45,511 nt of DNA, taken from positions 13,646-59,156 of the forward strand of contig JAQGDQ010001152.1 of assembly GCA_030141605.1 (NCBI GenBank). The letters are read 5' to 3'. Below, one piece after another: positions 23,901 to 35,143 of the stretch. This DNA is from Tubiluchus corallicola. Its lineage: Eukaryota > Priapulida > Priapulimorpha > Priapulimorphida > Tubiluchidae. Both the position numbers and the translations under genes were made by a program. How positions within the stretch are numbered: the stretch's first letter is position 1; each line of letters starts with the position of its first letter. The notes under the pieces were generated by a model. That model saw nothing but the letters and a program-made list of their open reading frames with translations. It made no database searches and was not told where the DNA came from.

Positions 23901-26900
23901 AACATACCTATTAGTATCACAGTCATAAACCATGTGTGTTTTTTGAAGGTACGGATCAACCGGCTGACAACCTACTGCATACTTAAAGCAACCGTCCCGA
24001 AGCTTGTATCCATTTCTTCTACAAAGCATCTTTTCAATGATACTTTTCAAAATCCACTGTAATAAACATAAGGAAATACCAAGAAAATAGATACTAACAC
24101 ACACAGCGCCATTTACTGTCCATATGTAACAGCTGAAGAGGAATCTTCTTGAAGAACTGTGCTCCTGTCCTCCAGATAGTTTAGATGCCTATGTATCTAC
24201 TGTGGTAGAGGTAGAATGCCTTACAGTTGTGCATGGTGGTTTATTCTTTCAGTCAATCTTGATGTAAAGTGTACCAAGCACTAACTTGGCAGGTTAATTC
24301 AAATAAAATTGTTCTCACTATTGATACATTATTGTTGGTTTTAGTTTTCTTAAATCTAACCACGTGTGGTCTCCAGCTGCACAAGATATTTCCCCTTCTG
24401 ATGTTCTGATACGTTAAGATGTTACTACAAAATGTTATTACAAAATGGAATTTATTGCCACCGGTTTCGAACAAAACTGTTCATTACCAAGGCATCTAAA
24501 ACAAAGAAATTTACCAGAATTTACAAAAAAACATGGAAATACAATTCAGTAGTTAGATATCCAAAAGACATATGATATAGCATTATATAAATAATTTAAC
24601 AATTTACCTTACAGATTACATATCTTGATTGGTACTTGATTGAAACTGTGTTCCACTCCACAAACAAACACACTCGAAAAACAAACACACACATCCTCAA
24701 TCCTATACGGGCACTTGAACTTCAGGGCAATGATACACCTGTTTTCTCTGACGTGGTGTCCCTATTCATAAACATACCAGTGAAGGAGACTATCGCCATC
24801 ATTGTGGGAAAAATTGTATGACTCGTCTACGGATGGATGATATAGCTGTTCCTCCATTTGATAAACAAACTAATTGAATTAATGGATATGGCTAGGGCAA
24901 ATGTTCTGTTTGATAGCCCACTAAGCATGTGCACTCAGGCTGATGGTGTAGCTATTGGGGCCAAACTTGACCAGCAATGGCAAACGCTTTCATCGCCACA
25001 TACGAAAATAAACTTCAAGAAAAGCGTAGCTTTTACCATTGTTACATCGGTGACATTTTAGCTGTTCTACCAAAGCCAGAAACAACAAACAAATTGTGGA
25101 GTATCAATTACTTGCACCGAAATCTAAAATTTACACTTGATGAATATGATGTAATCAATGATCTGGCCCTTCTGGATATCAAAATGCTAAGAATGGACTC
25201 CAAGCTTACAACGCAATGGTACATAAAACCAACAGATCAAGACTATCATTAAATTACAATGCGATAGCTCCAACTCGCTACAAGCAAGCAGTCATACATG
25301 CAGGGTTCACCGACTTCACAGGATAGCCAGCAGTGAGAACATCTTTAAAGATGACCTGGACAAAATTTCCAATCATTTACAAAATAATCAATATCTTGAA
25401 AGTTTTATAAAGCAGGAATTTAACAAAGCAATATCTAACCTGGCAACTTCACATTTTTCCCAACAGCCAGAGCTTCCAGCAGACACAACTCAAACAAAGC
25501 CACCTCCTTTTTTCAAAATACCATATAGAGGCAGGATTAATGATGGATTTAGATATCGTATCAAGCTGTTAGTACCAGATGCCTGTATGGTGACAACTGT
25601 GTAGTTGAGACCTACACTACCTCTGTTGAAATCTGGTGTCCCAAAGTTCATACAGTCTAGTGCACCATTTTAAATGTGAATCTGATTTCTATGTCAGTCA
25701 TATGAGTTGACATCTTTCATTTAGATTAGCTAAATATCACCGAATGACACAGACATCTCATGGGTGCCAAGGTGAACCAGCATTTGAAGCGAACAACGTC
25801 AAAATCTTAGCCAAAGGACACCAGAGGTTACCATGATCTGTCAATACTCGAAGCGTTACACATAAAACATATTGGGCCTAAGTTAAACAGCAAAGATGAG
25901 TACATGCACTCTTTATTGCTGAAGTGCACTTGAGCTTGTAAAACACCAACAGTGCATTGTGGTTTGTGGAATTCTGTAACAAAATAACAGCTCCCTAATA
26001 CTGACAGTTTTGTTACTAGTAACATATTTATTTGTTTGTTTTTTGGAGTGTTACATAGTTTCGTACCAATCAAGATATATAATGTGTAGGGTAAATTGTG
26101 TTATGTATTAAATCCATACAATGTTATGTCATATATCGTTTGGTTATCTAACTACTAAATTATATTTCGATGTTGTTTCTAAATTCTGGTAAATTTCTTT
26201 GTTTTAGATGCTTCGATAACGAACAATTTTGTTCGAAGCCGGTCGGCAACAAATTCCATTTTGATATAGTTACATTTATTTGCCAAATATCGATAATTCA
26301 GTTAAGATGTTAGTTATCTACAATACAGTATTTAATTATGCATCTTTTGACCACTGAATAAGAGAATTATCGCTCAACCACTTAACAAAGAATAATGGAT
26401 AGATTTACAATATTTTTTGCCGATACTGTATATGTATGAATGATAGACGCAAAACTTAACTATTAAAATTAATGCAGTTTGGTACTGATAACACAAAAAT
26501 GTGATAAAGCTGAACACAACACAAGCATTAAGAAAATGTTGTAACAAAGCAGCTCAAAAATTTTGATACACGACAAAAATGACTAATTGCCATAAATATG
26601 CGAAAAAGCATAGTAACACATTCGCATTTATATCTGGTATGTAGGTTTCTTACATAAAGTACTTTTAAATGTGGTCTGCGGTTAAGTGTGCTGTGGATTA
26701 GGCATACATGTACTATATACACACTACGTTTACTTTCTAGTGTAACATTTAAGCAGACTGCATGACTTCCATATAAAAACAAATTAATAAACATTATACA
26801 GTGATTTCAGTATCTGAAACAACATAAATGTAACTGGCTGAAAAAAAGAAGGTAAGGTTATAAAATACATTTGTTTGCTGCCTATTTGATACAAAGCAAA

Positions 26901-29345
26901 AACACTTATTATTAGAAATAGCTATGTAGTATGATAATGAAGCTTTAGCTCTTTGCAATGATTTGAGACGTATTGCTTTCTAGTATCTAATCACAGTCAG
27001 ACTATATTTATGCTAAACAGAATAGTTTTTCTCCTTATCTTAAAATATTACAAGAGCACACTTCCAGGAAAAAGTTAGTTATACGTAAAAGCACCAGTGT
27101 ATTTCTTTGTGCTACCAGTGTAATCAGGCTGTTACAGGTATGTTTAACATACATTAAATGCACATACTTTAAGTAGTCATTCTTTTTAATTATCGATGCA
27201 GGATCAGACTGAGATTAGTGGGATAATGAAGAGTGAACTATGAATACATATACATTCGTGTGTGTATGTGTGTGTGCATGCCTGCCTACGTAAGTGTAAT
27301 AAGTATTTATGTTATTTGTTTAAGGGCCATGTTTCCTATTTTGAGCAAAGCAAGGAACTCATAAAAATGTGCATTCATAAATTTGATGAAATTTTGGGTA
27401 AAATGTTGATGTTGGAACTGACATTAAAATCAACAACTGCCAAAGGCCAAACTGAAATCAGAGCATAAACATTACAAGTTGAAATTTGTACCTCCACAGC
27501 TTGTTGCATCAACCTTACAGTAACATCTTCTACATCTTCTAATCCAGTGTCCCATGCAATGAGAAACATGCGTCCATGCAGCATTGGTATATCTGGTAAA
27601 GTCAACTCACGAGAACATAGGCCCAGTGTCTCATCTTCTTGAATTTCTTTTGAAACCGCAGAAGGTGCATACGAGATAGGATTTACAGGAAGAAATCGGT
27701 GCTGGAAAAAACCATAAATACTACACTAATGGTCAAGTTTTACTTTGATGTTTCTTGCAATAAGTTACAACTCATATCCTTTTCATTACACTTTTAGTTT
27801 TAAAATTATGTCCAAATGTTTTAAATGTCCAACAAAATTTAATATATTTTATCACATACCTCAAAATTCGGTCGAGAAACCTTTGTCTTTTTCTTTGTCT
27901 TTTCTTTCTTCACTATCAACTTTGTTTTTGAAGCTTTATGTAATGTCACAGAGTCTTTAGCTAAAATAAAAGTTTTCTAAGTACATTAACCGCAAAGTTT
28001 TAAGGAAATTTTCCTTTCCAAGCAAATATCATTATATGCCATGTACAAAACATGTTAAAGTGCAACATTTTATACTAAGATTATCTTTTATAAATCTGAC
28101 TAAAAAGAAATCATAACTTATTGGAAAACTCTAACAAATGAACAAGAAAATTGTTTTGCAAAAAGAAAAATATTTGCACAATGAAACTTTGCTGAAACTT
28201 TTACATACATAAAATTTAATAGATTTAAAAAGATTATTAGCAGATTATGTTAAATTAATATTCAGAGTTCATAATACAAAACGCAATAACAATTACTTGC
28301 CATATTACAGGGCCAGCATTGCTAAACTGTTAATAATATTAAATATTTTAAGGACAAAACCTTTGAATTAAAATCAGTAGCTCACATAGCCCTTCTGTCA
28401 CTAGATTAAAACGGTTAAAAAAATTCAAGTGATGAGCTTAATGAGGATGTTTTTTGAATTATCGAATTGAACATTTCATTACAGTAAATCCTTATAAAAA
28501 TGTGCTTATTTATACATGAACGTATATAGTAGTGTTCTATACAGACCTATAAATTACATTTAAACATACCAGTGAAAACTGTATTTGATGGCTCACTAGG
28601 AATATCACACCGATTCAAAATGGCCAACAGAAAATCGTTGTGTAGTCTAATGCCATCAGGTTGCAAGAGATTCCTGGCTGCTACATCAAACTCCTCCTTT
28701 GTTGTCTCCCCACTAAACCATAGTTTCATATAAGAGTAATACCTGCAAAACAGCAAATATACTCGTTTATCTGTAGCAAAACAAGTTTTAAATACTGTAG
28801 TTGATACTCGATCTATTAAGACTTTGTAGGATACAGTCCCTGCACAGACCTTTCTGCTAAAAGGCATCTTACCTTTGTCAGAAAAGTCTTCCACAATGAA
28901 GACGTATTCAATAAAGGCATACAGCTGAACTTCGTAAAGGCACTACTCTATACCACCAGACTTGGTAGCAGGTCCTGTTACTATATGTGTTAGGCCTACA
29001 CTTCCTGTAGCAGCAATTTCTATGTTGCTCGAGACTGATTAGGTTGGTAACAAAGTGTTTTAAAGGAAGGTTTTGCCAAATCCATTCTTAATGATTCAAT
29101 CTTGTCTTCTTATGCTATAACATGGGCAATGAGCAAAAATGTCTCAATCAGAGACTTCATAAATCCACTGTTACTTGACAACACCTCCTGACAAACTTAC
29201 AGAGAAAACCACAACTGAGGTCAATAAAAACACTCACTATTTTAGAAGAAATATGTTGTTATTCTATGGTATCGTGTATCCAGTAGACAGTGATTGAGGA
29301 CTGTATAACAAAGAGGAGACAAGGGCTTTTATTACTACTTGCTAT

Positions 29346-29379
<34 letters not shown>

Positions 29380-30147
29380 GTAGGGTTCGAGTATGGCCCT
29401 AGTCAATGTAGGGCAGTTGCGCTAAAACGCGTGCGCTACATTTGCGGAAAACTAGTGCCGTACATGGGCAGCCCAAGTAACACACTGTGATTTCTCTCAC
29501 TTTTTTAACTTTACATCAAGAATTTTGACAATTTTTAGAAATTCTGTGAGTTTCTTCATTTTATTAAAAATTATGCTTGTTGGCTGAGTTCCCATCAGTT
29601 TGGAGTATTAAAAACTTGCTCAAACAGGTGTTTAACTTATCCCAGCACACAGTACGTAGGTGTTGTTTTGCGGTAATCCAGCAAAACTAACTCCTGTACT
29701 GAACAACAGACTGTTTGTTAAGCACTCTAGCATTATTCAGCAGTATGATATAATAGTGGTGAAATGAAACAGTACTACAGCAATTAATCAAACACTGAAG
29801 TCACGGAATCTCCTAAAAAGCAGGTATATTTCACCTCAAAAGGATTTGAAGCCAAATTTAATATTGCTCATTCGACTCATAATGGTCGTTTACAATTAGT
29901 GATCGGAAGTGGTACTGACAAACCACTGGCATAACTTAGTTGACAACTGGAAGTGACGTACTCCGCTCCCGACACACACGCACGCACACACACACACACA
30001 CACATGAATGAAAATTTCAGTAATTTGAATATTTTTGAGGCAAAAGTGATTATACTAAACGATTTATGGTACATACATTTTTATTTGAGATCCAAGAAAT
30101 TCACTTAATTTCTTTCGAGCAACATTTAATTCACTGGAAGCCGACAT
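20956..30147 (-). CDS. TADA1: TADA1 (SAGA subunit), left-arm copy, complete, 7 exons
   Basis: Minus-strand exons: 30147-30077, 28742-28570, 27960-27860, 27701-27492, 24056-23908, 22640-22481 and 21132-20956. All junctions are GT/AG and phases match. The spliced product is 346 residues (human TADA1 is about 335). Recognised blocks are an N-terminal ELNVARKKLSEFLG, KLWF with HNDFLLAILNRC (exon 2), a lysine-rich linker (exon 3), LHGRMFLIAWDTGLEDV (exon 4), KLRDGCFKYAVG (exon 5), INMYDLLDTLQ (exon 6) and HTVYATNMERVLAKLWH (exon 7). TADA1, the animal homologue of yeast Hfi1/Ada1, is a histone-fold core subunit of the nuclear SAGA/STAGA coactivator. The 3.4-kb fourth intron holds a Penelope-like element. 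Exon 7 lies outside the part of the palindrome visible in the right arm. No frameshift was seen. Confidence 0.93.
22199..22269 (-). repeat. tRNA-derived SINE head, left arm
   Basis: On the minus strand GATAATCTAGTGAGTTATCG resembles a degenerate A-box region and GGGTTCAAATCCC is a good B box. The anticodon stem does not fold well. It lies in TADA1 intron 6. Confidence 0.55.
24441..26263 (+). mobile_element. Penelope-like element, left arm, degraded
   Basis: Long terminal inverted repeats of about 220 bp bound the element (24441-24665 and 26040-26263, both starting CAAAATGGAATTT inward). Plus-strand frames show a Penelope-type reverse transcriptase: DVVSLFINIPVKETI (about 24760), TDGVAIGAKL (about 24950), YIGDILAVLP in place of the usual YxDD (about 25050) and FTLDEYDVINDLALLDIK (about 25130). 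A later region at about 25650-25930 resembles the GIY-YIG endonuclease C-terminus (KCESDFYVSHMS, then ANNVKILAKGHQRLP). Stops, frameshifts and the changed catalytic aspartate make it inactive. It sits inside TADA1 intron 4, antisense to the gene. Confidence 0.8.
29345..29379. repeat. (CA)n(TA)n microsatellite, left arm
   Basis: A compound dinucleotide tract in TADA1 intron 1. The right-arm counterpart at about 38171-38204 is four bases shorter, the only microsatellite length change I noticed between arms. Confidence 0.9.
29979..30004. repeat. (CA)n microsatellite, left arm
   Basis: A CA-rich run in TADA1 intron 1, mirrored at about 37547-37572 in the right arm. Confidence 0.85.
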
Positions 30148-32399
30148 GTTAACTTAGTCTATAAATATAGCTGTCGATTCCGATCTACTCTCTTCAATTT
30201 CAATCTTTCGTTATAATAGGTAAACATTGTTGCAATAAATCGTTATCTCCTGAACCGATTTAGCTTTTACATTTTATCCAAAATAATTAAAAATGTATTT
30301 TTAATAATTTTCTTGTATTAACTACAGTAAAAATGAAATTATAAAGAAAGTTAATGCAGACTGAATGATAATGGGTATTATTTTAGACACTAGACAGTCA
30401 GGCGCTAAAGTAATTGGAAGTAAGGATTACAATGTTGTTATTCTCATTCTTTGCCCAGCTAACTCAGTGGTCGTTTACAATTAATGATCGGAAGTGGTAC
30501 TGGCAAGCAGGGTCTAGTTTTTTGCTGGATTACTGCTGTGTGTACCTGTTTTGAGGGCAATTTTTTATTTTGGAGTTCTACCTGCCCAGTACCTACAATA
30601 GATATTATAAGCATCAAATGATTTTAATTATGATGATGATGATGGTGTTTGCAATTATATTTTTGACAAGAACAAGAATTCTGTTTAACATTTCTCATAT
30701 GCTCTTCATTTCTCTATATAAAAACATTTTTTAACAATTCAATGCAATTATCTAACCACACACTTAACAGAAAAGATTGTAGCATTCACCGTACACCCAT
30801 CATGCCGCAATATCAGTCCAACTGCTGTCGGCAGTTGCCAGCCTACCAACACCCCACCACTCCAAACTCATCATGCCGGCAAGCCAGCCACACTGCCAAT
30901 CCCACTGCACTGCAAAATGTGCCAAACTCACCATGCCTCCAAACTCGCGAAGCTGCCACATCTGCTAAACATGCAAGCTGGCTGTCAAACTTGCAAAAAT
31001 TAAAGTTGGAATCTCTTCTCACTTCAAGCTAATTACTAATGTGACTTCACCTGTTATGACACGACGTGCTAGGCTAGCTGTCTAAATTATTGGACTCATC
31101 ATTCATTCCAGTGAATTCCTTCTTAAACAATAAAAGGAAGTTGCTTGTAAAAATTATGAAAGTTTAGAGACATTTTCAATCAATCATCAATCAAATTTAA
31201 TTGAGTCAATCGAGTTGTTAAGTAAAGATTGTTATAATATTCTCAATTCTGTTCCTGATACAAAATAGTCCTAGCACCATCCCAATAATATTTTCATCTA
31301 GTGAAGGGTGTCTCAATTCATTAAAAATTATGGTCTTTCGCAAATGATGTTCAAATACATTTACCTGTTTCGTTTATATCACGAATATGGAAATAAACGC
31401 ATCATCATCCATCAAACAATGATTCATACATCCAGGGACATGATTCTGTTCACCTCCCTATGACAGGATTCCCTACTCGCTGCAATGCCCCAAGTGCATT
31501 TATCTCTAAGGATCATTTTATTTATATCTAAATAAATGCATGCTTGAATTTGAATTACGTAATTGCTTCCCTTGAAATGTAACATAGTTCTAACATTCCT
31601 CACCACGTCAACTATATATGTAACAGGAACTGAGTTTTTGTCAGCTATGAACAAACGAATTTCGCGTTTTTTTTCTAATTCTTTATTAACTTTCGAAAAT
31701 GCATTCATAATTGTTGTGCCCAAATTGCACGGTGGCATCAAATAAGTTTGTTTAATACAAAACACTTCAAGTAACCTCAACAAACCCATAGAACATTTAT
31801 TCAACTCAGAAAATAAGCCTTTTCACAGTTCCAGCAATTGATGATGATCGTAAAAAGGTCAGTGGTTGGTTAAGTGTACCAGACAGTGTATTTGTGTACG
31901 CTTGACAATGCCTCGCAGCCCAAGCTATTGTAATACTAACAATTTTGATAGCTAGCTATATAGAACCTCATCTAGTTCGCTTTTCTGGTTCCTAAAAAAG
32001 ATATTGCTAATAAATCACTCCATGCACGGACTATAATGCATAATTAAGTAAAGTCCACGTACAACAACTGAAGTTACTCAATTGAATCAGCAGACAGCTT
32101 TACTTTACCCACATGTCATGTGACGGTCGCTGTTAAGACCTTTGACCTACAGCAACTATGCTTTGCACAACGACACTGTGAAGGGGCTTATTAATGACAA
32201 TGCAACCCACTAATAGCATTATGATCTTTCACAATCTTCTCTCTCTGATCCTCATTTTGTATGTCCACTTCCTGAGTACCCACTATTTGTCTGTTTCATT
32301 GTTTCACTCATCACATCCCTGCATCATCCACTTCTAATTTCTCCTCACCATTTTTCGCTTACACATGTTTTACTTTTTGTTACTTGTCGAAATTGTAGC
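30148..32399. other. TADA1 5' flank, left arm
   Basis: Upstream of the left TADA1 start. It holds short dispersed repeats: a motif near 30470-30508 also occurs at 29882-29918, and 30515-30650 resembles 19526-19650. A low-complexity stretch rich in GCCAGC/CCAACA words lies at 30780-31000, and an unassigned 126-codon frame at 31424-31804. No core promoter motif could be assigned with confidence. Confidence 0.5.
31424..31804 (-). CDS. Unassigned 126-codon frame, left arm
   Basis: A minus-strand frame from ATG to stop, upstream of TADA1 and in the same direction. The product is mixed charge with a lysine/glutamate-rich segment (VNKELEKKREI) followed by FIADKNSVPVTYIVDVV. I do not recognise a family. 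Composition is more protein-like than the surrounding low-complexity frames, but the length is within chance for this AT-rich DNA once repeats are counted. It could be an exon of an unknown gene, a transposon fragment or noise. The right-arm frame at 35747-36127 translates identically, which is uninformative because the arms are nearly identical. Confidence 0.25.
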   Translation of the reverse strand: MNKCSMGLLRLLEVFCIKQTYLMPPCNLGTTIMNAFSKVNKELEKKREIRLFIADKNSVPVTYIVDVVRNVRTMLHFKGSNYVIQIQACIYLDINKMILRDKCTWGIAASRESCHREVNRIMSLDV

Positions 32400-32407
32400 T
32401 TCATCCA

Positions 32408-32857
32408 CAGTAGCAGCTCATGTATAGGTAATGTGGTACTGCAGCCCCCCCCCCCGTTTTCACTCATTATTATCAATAGTATTCAATATAATGTCCTTTT
32501 TAGTTCTTTCTTTATACGTGTGCGGAACCGGAGCACGGGGGGGAAGTACAATTTACTTCACAGCCCAAGCAACACGGTGTTTGGCTGCTCTGCACATGTG
32601 GCCATGCACACATCTCTGAGATAAAAACGCCAATTTTACTGCAGTACATGTTGTCAGCTCAGATAAAGGAAAGCTGCAGAACCGCGAAATAGGCTATTCG
32701 TTGTTTTTGTTTAGAGTTTATCGCTCAAATGCTTAAAACTACAATTACAACATTATAATTACACATATTTGTTTCCTTTTACACAGTATTAAAGCAATTG
32801 CTAAAAATTTTTAATTTTGCAGCATCCCCACCAATTTTAGCTAAGAGCTGCCACTGG
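32408..32857 (+). mobile_element. hAT MITE, left arm
   Basis: The ends match the hAT family seen at 9879-10629 (CAGTAGCAGCTCATG at the left; CAGTGGCAGCTCTTAGC on the minus strand at the right). A perfect 8-bp duplication TTCATCCA flanks it at 32400-32407 and 32858-32865. At 450 bp it lacks transposase coding. Its interior (about 32627-32735) differs strongly from the mirrored copy although both flanks are near identical. Confidence 0.85.
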
Positions 32858-33152
32858 TTCATCCATCCATCAATTTGATGACTCTTATGAATCTATGATG
32901 TTATCCTGTATTCCTCAACGATTACATGTTGTAATAGTATTCATATGAGAGGCTTATGTGGGTTTTTTGTAAACGTACTAGCCGATCAATTAGTGCTGTT
33001 CAGGGTTATAGCTGATCATGTGTGTAAACATTCAAGTCTTTATTGTACTAATCATCATCATCTCTGGAGTCACACGTCATTTGACATGACCCTGCTGATC
33101 ACTTGCCCAGTCAACAGCAACCTCCTATGTCTCTGTATTTTTGATATCTAAT

Positions 33153-33421
33153 GGTGTGTTGATAAGATCTTTTTGGATGAAGTTGATGTAAGCCAGCAGC
33201 TGTCCTCCTTGCGGTTTCTTTTCTTTCTACAGTGCTCTTTGAAAGCTAACTTTAATGGACTGTCATCTGGTAGTCGCATAACATGTCTTATCCATCTTGA
33301 TCTTCTCCTTTTGATTTTAATTGTCCATTCCTCTGCCTTGACTTTATTGTACAGATCCTGTTTGATATTTTCTTTGGCCGTTTTATTCCTAGAATGTTCC
33401 TGTAGTTTTTTCTTTGAAATG
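33153..33421 (-). mobile_element. LINE C-terminal fragment, left arm
   Basis: On the minus strand this reads as the region after the reverse transcriptase in many non-LTR elements: RKNYRNILGIKRPKK, then RRRSRWIRHVMRLPDDSPLK. The frame is cut at the arm boundary at 33421. A plus-strand open frame over the same bases is antisense to this match. Confidence 0.65.
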
Positions 33422-34066
33422 GCATAACGGAAAAGGCTGTTGTCTCTTAGCTGTTAAACTCTCATTAATGTAGCATAGCACTACTTGGTTCATAGGCCCC
33501 ATGTACCCCGATTTATTTGCAGTTATTAAACACTTTATCTCTCTCTTTTTCGTACAAATTTCATTATCATTTTTAGTGTACAATTATTTCTCCCATTTTC
33601 TATCTTTCAGGTTTGGAAACAAAATTTAATAAATGTGGGCATGTATCAACATTAATAATAATTTTAATAATAGGTTAAGATTGTAATAATTAACTGATTG
33701 TAGATTGAACGTGTTAAATTCCTTACTACAAAAATAATATTAATAATTAATACCGACATTACTGCACGTACATAAAATGTATGTGGGCAACAATTTATAA
33801 AAACTTAGTTAAAAACGGTTAGTTAAAAAAAATCAAGTTGTACGTTATCACCAATTATTGCATTTTACGTACGTGTGATTGCGCACATTGGCCAATCACA
33901 ATTTTAACATAAAAGCAAATCTACGAACGTTTACTTTCTAAAATAACCGGGTTACAGACATACTATGTTGCAAAGCAGAAAAAGTTGAAAAACGAAGAGT
34001 CGATTCGACAGCGAATATAATATTTTTGACTGCATTTATTAGCACAACACGATTCAGAAATTGATG
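33422..34066. other. Unique spacer at the palindrome centre
   Basis: These 645 bases are not repeated between arms. The left part has no recognised feature and the middle is very AT-rich. The last 20 or so bases continue the right-arm LINE frame upstream (EIDAFQRKNY), whereas the bases adjoining the left arm do not. Confidence 0.85.
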
Positions 34067-34336
34067 CATTTCAAAGAAAAAACTACAGGAACATTCTAGG
34101 AATAAAACGGCCAAAGAAAATATCAAACAGGATCTGTACAATAAAGTCAAGGCAGAGGAATGGACAATTAAAATCAAAAGGAGAAGATCAAGATGGATAA
34201 GACATGTTATGCGACTACCAGATGACAGTCCATTAAAGTTAGCTTTCAAAGAGCACTGTAGAAAGAAAAGAAACCGCAAGGAGGACAGCTGCTGGCTTAC
34301 ATCAACTTCATCCAAAAAGATCTTATCAACACACCA
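34046..34336 (+). mobile_element. LINE C-terminal fragment, right arm
   Basis: Same match as 33153-33421 in mirror orientation, but extending a few codons further upstream into the spacer (EIDAFQRKNYRN). The right side therefore seems to keep the original context of the LINE. Confidence 0.65.
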
Positions 34337-34630
34337 TTAGATATCAAAAATACAGAGACATAGGAGGTTGCTGTTGACTGGGCAAGTGATCAGCAGGGTC
34401 ATGTCAAATGACGTGTGACTCCAGAGATGATGATGATTAGTACAATAAAGACTTGAATGTTTACACACATGATCAGCTATAACCCTGAACAGCACTAATT
34501 GATCGGCTAGTACGTTTACAAAAAACCCACATAAGCCTCTCATATGAATACTATTACAACATGTAATCGTTGAGGAATACAGGATAACATCATAGATTCA
34601 TAAGAGTCATCAAATTGATGGATGGATGAA

Positions 34631-35143
34631 CCAGTGGCAGCTCTTAGCTAAAATTGGTGGGGATGCTGCAAAATTAAAAATTTTTAGCAATTGCTTTAAT
34701 ACTGTGTAAAAGGAAACAAATATGTGTAATTATAATGTTGTAATTGTAGTTTTAAGCAAACAAACTATTTTAAACATAACCTTGATAAACTCCTAAACAA
34801 AAACTAACGAATAGCCTAAATTGTCGCAGTTCAAGAATATGCCGATACACGGCTTTTAAACATGTTACAACTGACAACATGTACTGCAGTGAACGACAGT
34901 ACTCTTTCTACCTAAAGTACAGCGTTTTATCTCAGAGATGTGTGCATGGCCACATGTGCAGAGCAGCCAAACACCGTGTTGCTTGGGCTGTGAAGTAAAT
35001 TGTACTTCCCCCCCGTGCTCCGGTTCCGCACACGTATAAAGAAAGAACTAAAAAGGACATTATATTGAATACTATTGATAATAATGAGTGAAAACGGGGG
35101 GGGGGGCTGCAGTACCACATTACCTATACATGAGCTGCTACTG
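34631..35143 (-). mobile_element. hAT MITE, right arm
   Basis: Mirror copy of 32408-32857 at the same insertion site, 513 bp long. Its interior at about 34753-34924 is closer to the 9879-10629 family member than the left-arm copy is (shared stretches such as GCATATTCTTG). Confidence 0.85.

Larger units (their letters stand above)
22043..33421 (+). repeat. Left arm of giant inverted repeat
   Basis: This stretch is the reverse complement of 34067-45511. Paired positions sum to 67488 near the centre, 67551 after the hAT MITE, 67547 after the (TA)n tract and 67554 beyond the 7-bp insertion, so the arms align end to end with few gaps. By eye I saw only scattered single-base differences plus two block differences (see findings). 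The outer limit is set by the window end, not by loss of similarity. The inner limit is sharp at 33421. Confidence 0.97.

Noticed and set aside
30742-31032. 96-codon Cys/Gln/Ser-rich frame as a gene
   Set aside because: It is made of repeated GCCAGC/CCAACA words; composition looks like simple sequence.
32431-32624. Overlapping 62-63 codon frames in the palindrome arms
   Set aside because: They lie inside the hAT MITE and are duplicated only because the arms are.
33173-33427. Leucine-rich 84-codon plus-strand frame as a membrane protein (also 33938-34315 minus)
   Set aside because: The opposite strand matches the conserved C-terminal region of a LINE (RRRSRWIRHVMR), so this frame is its antisense shadow.
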